DNA of 64,000 nucleotides from Acidobacteriota bacterium (GTDB taxonomy: Bacteria; Acidobacteriota; Terriglobia; Terriglobales; Acidobacteriaceae). Below the pieces are notes generated by a model, which saw only the letters and a list, made by a program, of their open reading frames with translations, had not been told where the DNA came from and made no database searches. Of this stretch, positions 45,319-53,568 are shown piece after piece. The DNA lies in the NCBI GenBank assembly GCA_018268755.1, contig JAFDVW010000012.1:108991-172990 (forward strand), written 5' to 3'. The position numbers and the translations under genes are program-made. The first letter of the stretch is position 1. The number at the start of each line of letters is the position of its first letter.

Positions 45319-46818
45319 ATGCAAAGAATCGCAATGCTTTATGACGCCAGCCAGGCGGTGTTGTCCACCTTTGAGCTGGACGAGGTACTACAGCGCATTC
45401 TGAACATTGCGCGCACTTATTTCCATTTGGAAAACGTTGCGATCCTCTTGTTGGACAAAGAGAAGCAGGAACTCTATCCCAAGATCCAGATTGGTTGGGA
45501 TGCCGGCCAGGACGACGTGCGGTTGGCCCTAGGACACGGACTCAGCGGGATCGCTGCTCAGCAAAAACGCCCGGTCTATGCTTCCGACGTAAAGCTGGAT
45601 TCTCGCTACATTGCCTCGGCGGTGGGGACCCGTTCCGAATTGGCGATCCCGCTCATGGTGCGCGACGAAGTCGTCGGCGTGCTGGACTGCCAAAGCGAGA
45701 ACCCCAATCACTTCGGCGACGACACCATTGATCTGCTGACTATTTTTTCCACCCAGGCTTCCATTGCCTTGCAGAATGCGCAGCTCTATTCGCTGGAGCG
45801 CCGTCGTGCCCGCCAATTGGAGGCCATCAATGCTATTGCCCGCGAAACCACCGCGGTGCTGGACATCAAGGAGCTGCTGGCTAAAGTATGTTCCTTGATC
45901 CAGCAGGAATTCCGCGTTTCGCATGTGTCTGTATTGCTGCGCGAAGAAGAAGACCTGGTGCTGCGCGCCCATTGCGGAGAACTCACTTCCGGGATCCCCG
46001 ATGGCGGACGTTTGCCTGCCGGAGCGGGCTTATGGGGGCGGGCGTTATCCATGGGCAAAACTGTGATCGAAAATGATGCCAGCAATGCTCCCGATTACAT
46101 CGGCCTCTATCACGAGACAGGTTCTCGCATGTGCATTCCGCTTGTCTCGTTTGGGCAGACCCTGGGCGTGTTGGTGCTGGACCACATGCGCACCGGCGGC
46201 TTCCGGGTGGAAGAGACGCAGCCACTGGAGTCCGTCGCCGACATTTGCGCCACCGCCATCCAGAATGCCCATTATGTCGACCGGGTCAAGCAGCTGGCTT
46301 ATCTGGATGGCCTCACCGGCATCTTCAATCGCCGCTACTTCGAAATGCGCATGGCGGAGGAGATCGAGCGCGCCCGCCGCTTCCATGGCGGCATGGCCGT
46401 GATCATGGCCGATATCGACCAATTCAAAGTGCTGAATGACGAATTCGGCCATCTGCTGGGAGATGAAGTCCTGCGCCAGGTTTCCTCGCTGTTCCATCAG
46501 CAGGTGCGCAAAATTGACGTGGTGTGCCGCTATGGCGGAGAAGAATTCGCCATTGTGCTCTCCCAAACCGACGCCAGCTACGCGGCGGCCATCGCGGAAA
46601 AATTACGCAAAGCGGTGGAGAGCTGGCAGTTCCCAGGGGTACCGCGGCAAGTGACCATCAGTGTGGGAACCGCGGCCTATCCCTACCATGGCACCACCCG
46701 CGATGAACTGGTCAAAGCTGCGGACGCAGGGTTGTATGCGGCCAAACAGGCCGGCCGAAACCGTTCCCGCATGACGCCATTTCTGTCCAAGAGCTCCGGA
46801 CACAGTGCCGGCATCTGA
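45319..46818 (+). CDS. Diguanylate cyclase with two GAF domains
   Basis: 499 residues, soluble. GAF1 ~10-155, GAF2 ~170-315, GGDEF ~325-490. Active loop GGEEF at 406-410, and the product-inhibition I-site RKID at 397-400, five residues before it. Asp366 and Asp368 in MADIDQFK help bind metal. It makes c-di-GMP from two GTP under control of small ligands sensed by GAF. Divergent from recG. The PilZ protein at 34.2-35.0 kb is a candidate effector. Confidence 0.93.
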   Translation: MQRIAMLYDASQAVLSTFELDEVLQRILNIARTYFHLENVAILLLDKEKQELYPKIQIGWDAGQDDVRLALGHGLSGIAAQQKRPVYASDVKLDSRYIASAVGTRSELAIPLMVRDEVVGVLDCQSENPNHFGDDTIDLLTIFSTQASIALQNAQLYSLERRRARQLEAINAIARETTAVLDIKELLAKVCSLIQQEFRVSHVSVLLREEEDLVLRAHCGELTSGIPDGGRLPAGAGLWGRALSMGKTVIENDASNAPDYIGLYHETGSRMCIPLVSFGQTLGVLVLDHMRTGGFRVEETQPLESVADICATAIQNAHYVDRVKQLAYLDGLTGIFNRRYFEMRMAEEIERARRFHGGMAVIMADIDQFKVLNDEFGHLLGDEVLRQVSSLFHQQVRKIDVVCRYGGEEFAIVLSQTDASYAAAIAEKLRKAVESWQFPGVPRQVTISVGTAAYPYHGTTRDELVKAADAGLYAAKQAGRNRSRMTPFLSKSSGHSAGI

Positions 46819-46872
46819 GCTGTCAGTGAGATTCAGGGCAAAAAAATAAGAGTCCTAAAGGGATGTAGAACG

Positions 46873-47003
46873 CATTCGCCTCGGCCAGTAGCTCGCTTTA
46901 GACCCTCGCCGACCTGCTCTCGTTTCATCCCTTGCGGGGCGCCACGCGCGATCTGAGCTCGGGCTCCGGGCTTACCGCCAACCGGAAAAACCTGTTCTAC
47001 GCT
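46873..47003. repeat. RNA-like repeat unit, copy 1
   Basis: About 130 bases in a long gene-free stretch. Shares with copy 2 the ordered blocks CGCCTCG-CCAG, GCT-TAGACCCT, GACC, CTCT, CCACGC and CCAACCGG-AAAC. A 4-bp CCGG/CCGG stem closes a 12-nt loop ending CCAA. Coding strand unknown. Could be a structured RNA or a degenerate mobile unit. Confidence 0.5.
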
Positions 47004-47036
47004 TCAGGACCCTATCTTGCCTTTGATGGATGCTCT

Positions 47037-47156
47037 TGTTCGCCTCGACCAGCACTTTGCTATAGACCCTTGCTCGACCCTCTCTGCTTGGCCTCGCGGC
47101 TGCAGGGTGACCACGCTTGGGTCCCGGACTCTGCACCAACCGGGTAAACTTCAGAA
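47037..47156. repeat. RNA-like repeat unit, copy 2
   Basis: About 120 bases, diverged from copy 1 but with the same block order. The terminal stem is one pair longer here (CCCGG/CCGGG) with the same 12-nt loop length, and ACCCT/AGGGT gives a second possible helix that in copy 1 is kept with one wobble pair. This conservation of pairing argues for RNA structure. Confidence 0.5.
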
Positions 47157-47214
47157 CATGTCAAAGAACGAGGATGTTTTTACTCCTTTTCATTTTTAGA
47201 TCAACAAAAAACGC

Positions 47215-47237
47215 CAAACTCTATGTGGTTTGTTTTT
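47215..47237 (+). terminator. Weak terminator-like hairpin after the repeat pair
   Basis: CAAAC (47215-47219) pairs with GTTTG (47228-47232), followed by five T. The rest of the stretch to 47502 shows no gene. Confidence 0.3.
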
Positions 47238-47502
47238 CAAGCGAGTGCAGGCACTCCACAGGCCCCTGACCGGTTTTGGTGCAAGCCGGAACAGGCCCGC
47301 TGGGCAAGGCGATCGCTTGGGCGCATTTTGCGGCAGGATGAGGCATCCCTAAATTCCCAAAATGGGCCGCCCCAGGCACTCTCCATTTGTGCAAATTTCT
47401 GTTGAAACGGCGCGGGACGCTGGATCCGCGCCCATGGTTGTTGGGTTCGCCACTTAGCGGCCCCGCCGGCTCCCCAGTAGAATCTTCCCGGGGAGGGTCG
47501 TC

Positions 47503-48345
47503 ATGACACTGTTTAACGAAGGTCCGCGTCGGGTCATCGAGGCCAATGGCAACCCGCTGCTGCGGGTCATTGCCGTAGGGATCGGCATCTTTTTTTTCCT
47601 CATCCTCGTGCTTTCTTCGATCGCCCGGGTGAATTCCGGACATGTCGGAGTCTTGACCCTGTTCGGCAAGGTGACCGGGGAAATCCTGCCGGAGGGCATT
47701 CACCTGGTGAATCCGTTTAAGGAGAACCACCAGATCTCCGTCCGCACCCAGGAGCTGAAAGAATCCGCCAGCGTGCCCTCCAGCGAGGGGCTGGTCATGA
47801 ACCTGGACACCTCGCTGATTTTCCACCTGAACCCGGAAAAGGTGGCCGAGGTCTATCAGAAGATCGGTCCCAACTATCTGCAGGTCCTGGTGGAGCCCAA
47901 TCTGCGCGCCACCATTCGCGAGTCCACCGCCTCCCATTCCGCCAATGCCCTGTACACCGGGGAACGGGAGATGGTGGCCAAGGAAATCTACAATCAGCTC
48001 ATTACCCGGCTGGAACCTCGCGGCATTATGGTGGAAAGTGTGTTGCTGCGCGATATTCAGCTGCCGGCCACGCTGAAAGCTTCCATCGAAGCCAAGCAGC
48101 AGGCCGAGCAGGAGGCCTTGGCCATGAACTTCCGTCTGCAAAAAGAGACCCAGGAAGCCCAGCGCAAGCGCATTGAGGCGCAGGGCATCCGCGATTTTCA
48201 GCAGATCGTGGCGCAGGGCATCAGCCCGCAGCTGCTGGAGTGGAAGGGAATCGAGGCCACGGAAAACCTGGCCAAGAGCGCGAATTCCAAAATCGTGGTG
48301 ATCGGGAACAGCAAGAACGGATTGCCGTTGATTTTGGGGCAGTGA
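47503..48345 (+). CDS. SPFH / prohibitin-family membrane protein
   Basis: 280 residues. One N-terminal membrane helix (~20-41), then the SPFH (band 7) domain ~45-205 (SGHVGVLTLFGKVTGEILPEGIH-type start) and a helical, Gln/Glu/Ala-rich tail (SIEAKQQAEQEALAMNFRLQ) for oligomer assembly. Closest to prohibitin-like proteins that organise membrane microdomains and modulate membrane proteases; partner unknown. The 160 bases upstream show no gene. Confidence 0.88.
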   Translation: MTLFNEGPRRVIEANGNPLLRVIAVGIGIFFFLILVLSSIARVNSGHVGVLTLFGKVTGEILPEGIHLVNPFKENHQISVRTQELKESASVPSSEGLVMNLDTSLIFHLNPEKVAEVYQKIGPNYLQVLVEPNLRATIRESTASHSANALYTGEREMVAKEIYNQLITRLEPRGIMVESVLLRDIQLPATLKASIEAKQQAEQEALAMNFRLQKETQEAQRKRIEAQGIRDFQQIVAQGISPQLLEWKGIEATENLAKSANSKIVVIGNSKNGLPLILGQ

Positions 48346-48381
48346 CGCGGAACCGGCGGCCCGTCCTGCTAGGATAGCGGC

Positions 48382-49383
48382 GTGCCTTCGCTGCTCGAGG
48401 TCCGGCATCTTCAGGTGGAATTTCCCGGGTCGCAGTCTGCCCCGGGAAACGGGAAGCCGCTTATGGCTGTCCGCGATCTGAGTTTCACCATTGCTCCCGG
48501 GGAAGCTCTTGGCCTGGTGGGCGAGTCCGGCTCGGGGAAATCGCTGACTTCGCTGGCCATCATGCAGTTGCTGCCTTCCCAGGCGCGAGTGAGCGGGGAA
48601 GTTTTGCTGGCCAATGGCAAAGGAAGTGATGATCTGCTGCGCTTAGCCGGGCCTGCCATGCGGGACCTGCGCGGCCGGCGCCTGGCCATGATTTTTCAGG
48701 AACCCATGACCGCCCTGAATCCGGTCATGCGCGTCGGCAGCCAGATCGCCGAAGCGGTCCGCGCCCACCATCGGGTCTCGCGTCGCGAGGCCTGGGACCG
48801 TGCCGTGACCGCCATGCAGGATGTGGCTATTCCCGATGCGGCCCGCCGCGCCCGCGACTATCCTCATCAACTCTCCGGCGGAATGCGCCAGCGCATTATG
48901 ATCGCCATGGCCATCGTGAACCGTCCCCAGCTCCTGATTGCCGATGAGCCCACCACCGCTCTTGATGTCACCGTGCAGGCGCAGGTCCTGGAGTTGCTGG
49001 GAGAACTGAGGGCCAAGTTCGGCCTTACCATGCTTTTTATTTCCCACGATCTGGCGGTGATCGCCAACCTCGCGGACCGGGTCGCGGTGATGTATGCCGG
49101 CAATCTCGTGGAGTTGGGCACGAAGCAGCAAATCTTCGCATCGCCGGCCCATCCTTATACGCAGGGACTTCTGCAGTCCGCGCCCTCGCTGGCCACCGAT
49201 CGAAAGCGGCCGCTGAACACGATTGAAGGCACGGTGCCGCCACTGCACGCGGTCCCTCCCGGATGCGCCTTCGAGCCCCGCTGCCGCTTCCGCGTGGCCG
49301 CGTGCGCGCAAGGGCAACCACCGCTGCTGGAAGTTCATCCCGGGCACTGGGCCCGTTGCCCGGTGATCAATGCCCAGCTCTAA
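48382..49383 (+). CDS. Oligopeptide/dipeptide ABC transporter ATP-binding protein (OppD/DppD-like)
   Basis: 333 residues from a GTG with AGGAT upstream. Walker A GESGSGKS, Q-loop MIFQEPMTALNP, signature LSGGMRQR, Walker B LLIADEPTTALDV, and a C-terminal oligo-HPY region with Cys-x5-Cys-x6-Cys (CAFEPRCRFRVAAC), a possible Fe-S site known in some OppD proteins. No permease, binding protein or OppF is next to it, so it is an orphan ATPase here. It would power peptide or nickel uptake with partners encoded elsewhere. Confidence 0.9.
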   Translation: MPSLLEVRHLQVEFPGSQSAPGNGKPLMAVRDLSFTIAPGEALGLVGESGSGKSLTSLAIMQLLPSQARVSGEVLLANGKGSDDLLRLAGPAMRDLRGRRLAMIFQEPMTALNPVMRVGSQIAEAVRAHHRVSRREAWDRAVTAMQDVAIPDAARRARDYPHQLSGGMRQRIMIAMAIVNRPQLLIADEPTTALDVTVQAQVLELLGELRAKFGLTMLFISHDLAVIANLADRVAVMYAGNLVELGTKQQIFASPAHPYTQGLLQSAPSLATDRKRPLNTIEGTVPPLHAVPPGCAFEPRCRFRVAACAQGQPPLLEVHPGHWARCPVINAQL

Positions 49384-49443
49384 GGATTACCCTTGGGGAT
49401 GTCCGGAGAACATGCCCGGCGCGTCCCAGAGCAGGAAGCAGTC

Positions 49444-49449
49444 TATAAT
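49444..49449 (+). promoter_or_regulatory. -10 box of the phosphoesterase gene
   Basis: Perfect TATAAT ending 20 nt before the GTG start at 49470. No -35 match at normal spacing. Confidence 0.45.
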
Positions 49450-49469
49450 CGCCGGTTAGCGAGCAACGC

Positions 49470-50225
49470 GTGCGCATTCTTTTACTCAGCGATATTCACA
49501 GCAATCTGGAGGCCCTTGACGCCTGTCTGGCGTCTGCGCCGGCCTATGATCGCGCCATTAACCTGGGCGATATCGTGGGCTATGGCGCCAGTCCCAATGA
49601 AGTGACGGAACGCGTTCGCGACCTCGGCAAAGTTTTTGTGCGGGGAAACCACGATAAAGCGGTCAGCGGCATGATGACGTTGGATGATTTTAATCCCGTG
49701 GCCGGGCTGGCGGCGCTGTGGACGAGAGACCAGCTCAAGCCACAAAACCTGGATTGGCTGCGCGGGCTGCCGGAAGGGCCGGTGTTCGTGGAAGACCTTC
49801 CCCAACTGCAGTTCGTGCATGGTTCGCCCCTGGACGAAGATGAATACGTGGTCAGCTTGCCCGACGCCATCGCGCCCATGCTCTCTTCCGCTGCGCCCAT
49901 TACCTTCTTCGGACATACTCACCTGCAGGGAAGCTTTTCCACCAACGGCGGGGGCAGTGATTTTTACCGTCCGGAATACCGGACCGTGGGACAGGCCGAG
50001 ATCTCGCAGTTTCCCCTCAAGGAAGGCACCCGCTACATGGTGAACCCCGGCTCGGTGGGCCAGCCGCGCGATGGCGACTGGCGCGCCGCATTTGCCTCCT
50101 ACGACACCCAGACGCGCATCGTCACCTTCCACCGTGTTCCCTACAATTTGAAGGGCGCGCAGGAACGCATCCTCGCCGCCAATTTGCCGCCCAAGCTGGC
50201 CACCCGGTTGGCGGCTGGAAGATAG
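49470..50225 (+). CDS. Calcineurin-like metallophosphoesterase
   Basis: 251 residues from a GTG. Metal ligands: Asp8 and His10 (LLSDIHSN), Asp34 (NLGDIVGYG), Asn60-His61 (RGNHD), and the later HGSPLDE and FGHTHLQG His residues. YfcE/MJ0936-like two-metal fold; small phosphodiester or phosphomonoester substrates. Leads a run of short-gap plus-strand genes through xseA. Specific substrate unknown. Confidence 0.9.
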   Translation: MRILLLSDIHSNLEALDACLASAPAYDRAINLGDIVGYGASPNEVTERVRDLGKVFVRGNHDKAVSGMMTLDDFNPVAGLAALWTRDQLKPQNLDWLRGLPEGPVFVEDLPQLQFVHGSPLDEDEYVVSLPDAIAPMLSSAAPITFFGHTHLQGSFSTNGGGSDFYRPEYRTVGQAEISQFPLKEGTRYMVNPGSVGQPRDGDWRAAFASYDTQTRIVTFHRVPYNLKGAQERILAANLPPKLATRLAAGR

Positions 50226-50259
50226 GGCCCACGTTTCCCTGATTTAAACTGGAGATGTC

Positions 50260-50484
50260 ATGGCAGGCTTGGGCAAACTGCTTCTTGTGGTAGGGGTCTT
50301 CTTTGTGGCCGGCGGCCTGCTGCTGATTCTGCTCGGCCGGACTAATCTTCCGCTGGGCCGACTGCCAGGCGATTTTCTCTTTCGCGGGAAAAATACCACT
50401 TTCTATTTTCCACTGGCGACCTCGCTTCTTTTGAGCATTGTTCTCTCCCTGGTGGTGTACTTCCTGGGAAAATTCCGCCACTGA
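50260..50484 (+). CDS. DUF2905 small membrane protein
   Basis: 74 residues, two membrane helices (~5-26 and ~48-70) around a loop with GRLPGDFLFRGKNTTFYFP, the DUF2905 hallmark. GGAG before the ATG. Function unknown. Lies between the phosphoesterase and xseA genes. Confidence 0.88.
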   Translation: MAGLGKLLLVVGVFFVAGGLLLILLGRTNLPLGRLPGDFLFRGKNTTFYFPLATSLLLSIVLSLVVYFLGKFRH

Positions 50485-50530
50485 GCGGGTCATTGTTTCC
50501 GGCGCGCGGACAACGTTACACTTCCTCTTT

Positions 50531-51904
50531 ATGTCTCTGGGTGGCCAACTCGATTTTAGTTTCAAACCTCCTGAGCGTCGTGTCTGGAGGGTGCGTGAAC
50601 TGGTGGGCTCGGTGCGCGCCCACATTGAGCGCGAGTTCAGCGATACCTGGGTCGAAGGCGAAATTTCCAACTTCCGCGCCCATGATTCCGGGCACCTGTA
50701 CTTCACGCTGAAAGATGAGAACTCGCAGCTCAGCGCCGTGATGTTCCGCTCCCAGGCCCGCTTGCTGCGCTTCCGTCCGGAAAACGGCATGCAGGTAGTG
50801 GTGCGCGGCCGAGTCACCATTTACGAAGACCGCGGCCAGCTGCAAATTTCCGCCGAATACCTCGAGCCCAAGGGGGCGGGCGCTCTGCAAATCGCCTTCG
50901 AGCAGCTCAAAGCCCGGCTGGAAGCGGAGGGCCTGTTCGCGGCTGCCCGCAAAATGCCGCTGCCCACATTGCCGAGGCGCATTGGGATCGTGACCTCGCC
51001 GCAGGCCGCCGCCCTGCGCGATATTCTTCACATCCTGCGACGCCGCCACCACAGCGCCAACCTCCTCATCTTCCCCGCGCAGGTACAAGGCGAAGCGGCC
51101 GCCGGCGAAGTGAGTGCCGGCATCCGTTACTTCAATAAAGAAGACAACGTGGATGTCATCATCGTGGCGCGAGGCGGCGGTTCCGCGGAGGACCTGGCTG
51201 CTTTCAATGACGAGGCATTGGCCCGCACCGCCGCGGCCTCGGAAATTCCTTTGATCTCGGCGGTGGGCCACGAGACCGACTTCACCATCCTCGACTTTGT
51301 GGCTGACTTGCGCGCGCCCACGCCCTCCGCGGCCGCTGAGCTGGTCATCCGCTCACGCCAGGAGATCGAAGAGCAATTGGGGATTCTGCATCATCGCCTG
51401 GAGAAAGGCATGCGCTACCACCTGCTGATTGCCCGCCAGAACCTCACGGAGATGGCGCAGCACGGGGCTTTCGCCCGCATGATGGACTTGATTCGCCGCC
51501 GCCAGCAGCGCCTGGATGAGGCCTGCAATCGCCTGCTCCACGCCGAGCGCGACCGGCTCGAGGCCCAGCGCCGGCGTTATGAGAAACTTTCCGCCGCCGT
51601 CCGCCACTATGATGTCCGCCGCATCCTGAACGGCGTCCGCAAAGACCTGGAAGCGAAAAGCTCGGCCCTGGCGGGGGTTGCTCGCACTTTTCTGTTCCAG
51701 CGCCGCGCCCGCCTGGCCCAGGCCACCGGTCAACTGGAAGCGCTCTCCCCCCTGGCCATCCTCGACCGCGGCTATGCCCTGGTCTTCGACGCCTCCGGCG
51801 AACTTCTGAAAGATGCGGGCCAGGTGGCTCCTGGAGAAGAGATCACCGCCCGCGTCGCCCATGGTTCCCTTACCGCCACGGTGAAAGGCCGCCAGCCCGG
51901 GTAG
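50531..51904 (+). CDS. xseA: Exodeoxyribonuclease VII large subunit
   Basis: 457 residues from the ATG at 50531 (MSLGGQLDFSF); an upstream in-frame ATG at 50438 overlaps the DUF2905 gene. OB-fold ~15-110 (VWRVRELVGSVRAHIEREFS, then WVEGEISNFR), catalytic core with GIVTSPQAAALRDI, IVARGGGSAEDL and SAVGHETDFTI, and a coiled-coil tail. With XseB it degrades single-stranded DNA into oligomers. xseB is not adjacent. No clear ribosome site. Confidence 0.95.
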   Translation: MSLGGQLDFSFKPPERRVWRVRELVGSVRAHIEREFSDTWVEGEISNFRAHDSGHLYFTLKDENSQLSAVMFRSQARLLRFRPENGMQVVVRGRVTIYEDRGQLQISAEYLEPKGAGALQIAFEQLKARLEAEGLFAAARKMPLPTLPRRIGIVTSPQAAALRDILHILRRRHHSANLLIFPAQVQGEAAAGEVSAGIRYFNKEDNVDVIIVARGGGSAEDLAAFNDEALARTAAASEIPLISAVGHETDFTILDFVADLRAPTPSAAAELVIRSRQEIEEQLGILHHRLEKGMRYHLLIARQNLTEMAQHGAFARMMDLIRRRQQRLDEACNRLLHAERDRLEAQRRRYEKLSAAVRHYDVRRILNGVRKDLEAKSSALAGVARTFLFQRRARLAQATGQLEALSPLAILDRGYALVFDASGELLKDAGQVAPGEEITARVAHGSLTATVKGRQPG

Positions 51905-51953
51905 GCGCGGAAAAAGAGCCTTCCTGGCATACTTCCGCCCAATTCTCTTCGGG

Positions 51954-51959
51954 TACAAT
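51954..51959 (+). promoter_or_regulatory. -10 box of the cdaA operon
   Basis: TACAAT 48 nt before the cdaA start, in the 103-base gap after xseA. -35 unclear. Confidence 0.35.
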
Positions 51960-52007
51960 AAAGTTATTCAAAGGGAATCGGTGCACGTCTGAGTTAGAGA
52001 TTCACCT

Positions 52008-52886
52008 ATGACCATGCTCGCGGCAACCTGGCCCCATGTGTCGTTGATGGCAGTCATCGACATTTTGCTGGTTGCGGTGATCGTTTATGAATTTCTTGTT
52101 CTGATCAAAGGCACGCGTGCCGCCTTCATGCTGGTGGGTGTCGCCGCCCTGGCCTTGACCTTCTATCTCCTGCAACTGGGCGGACTTCCTACCGTCAACT
52201 GGCTGGCCTCCACCCTGCTTCCCTATACGGTTTTCGGGTTGATCGTGGTTTTTGCCACGGAAATTCGCCAGGCCCTGGCTCGGCTGGGACGCAAGCTCAC
52301 CCTCAGTCGTACTGCTCTCGCCGAAGCCGATGCTTACGATGATATTGTTCTGGCGGCCAATCTTTTTTCGCAAAACCAGACCGGCGCACTGATCGTGATT
52401 GAGCGCGAAGTCGGCTTGCGGACCTATATTGAGAGCGGTGTGGCCCTGGATGCGCACCTTTCCTACGATCTTCTGGCCACCATTTTCCGGCCCAGTGCTC
52501 CTTTGCATGATGGCGCCGTGATCGTGCAGCGCGATCGCATAGCCGCCGCTGCCTGCTTCCTGCCTCTATCTATGAATCCTGTGCTCTCCACCCAGCTGGG
52601 CACGCGGCACCGCGCCGGCATCGGCGTGACGGAGGAGACCGACGCCATCGCGGTCATCGTTTCCGAGGAGACCGGGGCTATCAGCCTGGCGGTGGCCGGC
52701 AACATCGAGCGGGATATTACCGTGGAGCAGCTTCGTGACCGGCTTGGCGCCTTGCTGCGCCGATTTGTTCCCTCTTCTGCACTGCCCACGCCCATCACGC
52801 CGGTGTCCGGCACTTTGGACGGGGAAATCGATGGCCAGGAATCCACCAACGAACCGCGTGGCGGCGCCGGAGTCCCTTCGCGATGA
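52008..52886 (+). CDS. cdaA: Diadenylate cyclase CdaA
   Basis: 292 residues. Three membrane helices (~12-32, 38-57, 68-84) followed by a DAC domain with DGA (168-170) and RHR (200-202), the ATP-binding and catalytic motifs. Makes c-di-AMP from two ATP. The C-terminal ~40 residues are low complexity. Overlaps the YbbR gene by 4 nt (ATGA). With cdaR and glmM it forms the operon that links c-di-AMP level to cell-wall precursor synthesis. Confidence 0.93.
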   Translation: MTMLAATWPHVSLMAVIDILLVAVIVYEFLVLIKGTRAAFMLVGVAALALTFYLLQLGGLPTVNWLASTLLPYTVFGLIVVFATEIRQALARLGRKLTLSRTALAEADAYDDIVLAANLFSQNQTGALIVIEREVGLRTYIESGVALDAHLSYDLLATIFRPSAPLHDGAVIVQRDRIAAAACFLPLSMNPVLSTQLGTRHRAGIGVTEETDAIAVIVSEETGAISLAVAGNIERDITVEQLRDRLGALLRRFVPSSALPTPITPVSGTLDGEIDGQESTNEPRGGAGVPSR

Positions 52887-53554
52887 GAAAACTCCTGCAA
52901 CGTCTGGTGGTGCATAACTTCACCCTAAAACTGATCGCTCTGGTGCTGGCGGTTGGGTTGTGGCTGGCGGTGGCGCGTGATCCGATCGCGGAGGTGGCCG
53001 TCGATGTGCCCATCGAATTCCGCAACATGCCGGCCGATCTGGAGATCAGCTCGGAGCAGGTGCCGCAGGCCCAGGTGCGGGTGCGTGGTCCGGAACGCCT
53101 GATCCACCAGATGCGCCTCTCCGATCTTCACCTTGAAATTGATCTGAGCACGATTAAGCCCGGCCAGCGCACCTTCGATTTGACCTCCCATGAGGTACAG
53201 CACCCCCCCTCCGGGCTCGAAGTGGTGCAGGTGGTGCCCAGCCAGTTGCATATGGCCTTCGATGCGCGTCTGACCCGGCAGGTAGAGGTGCGCCCCCGGG
53301 TAGTCGGGTCCTTTGCCAGTGGATATCACCTGGGCCGCATTTTGGTGGATCCCCCCTTCGTGACCATTTCCGGGCCGCGCAAGCGGGTGGAGACCGTGGA
53401 TGCCGCTATCACCGACCCCATTGATGCCAGCGGCGTGCTCGATCAAGCCAATTTCGTCCGCCATGCTTACGTTTCTGATCCCCTTGTGCAGGTTCTGAAT
53501 TCCGATCCGGTACGCATCGCCGTTATCATGGAAAAGTCCGGTAGCGGACGATAA
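52883..53554 (+). CDS. cdaR: YbbR-domain protein, CdaA regulator (CdaR)
   Basis: 223 residues. One N-terminal membrane helix (~17-32, LIALVLAVGLWLAVA) then two YbbR-like repeats outside the membrane (VPIEFRNMPADLEI, then VEVRPRVVGSFASGYHLG). In Gram-positive bacteria CdaR binds CdaA and alters its activity. Shorter than the four-repeat Bacillus protein. Translationally coupled to cdaA. Confidence 0.85.
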   Translation: MRKLLQRLVVHNFTLKLIALVLAVGLWLAVARDPIAEVAVDVPIEFRNMPADLEISSEQVPQAQVRVRGPERLIHQMRLSDLHLEIDLSTIKPGQRTFDLTSHEVQHPPSGLEVVQVVPSQLHMAFDARLTRQVEVRPRVVGSFASGYHLGRILVDPPFVTISGPRKRVETVDAAITDPIDASGVLDQANFVRHAYVSDPLVQVLNSDPVRIAVIMEKSGSGR

Positions 53555-53568
53555 TCCCGATTTCTCAA

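Noticed and set aside
46873..47156. RNase P RNA, tmRNA, 6S RNA or tRNA pair
   Set aside because: None of the universal core motifs or acceptor/CCA features are present.
47221..48408. 395-codon minus-strand frame over the SPFH gene
   Set aside because: No family features; the plus-strand frame encodes a clear band 7 domain.
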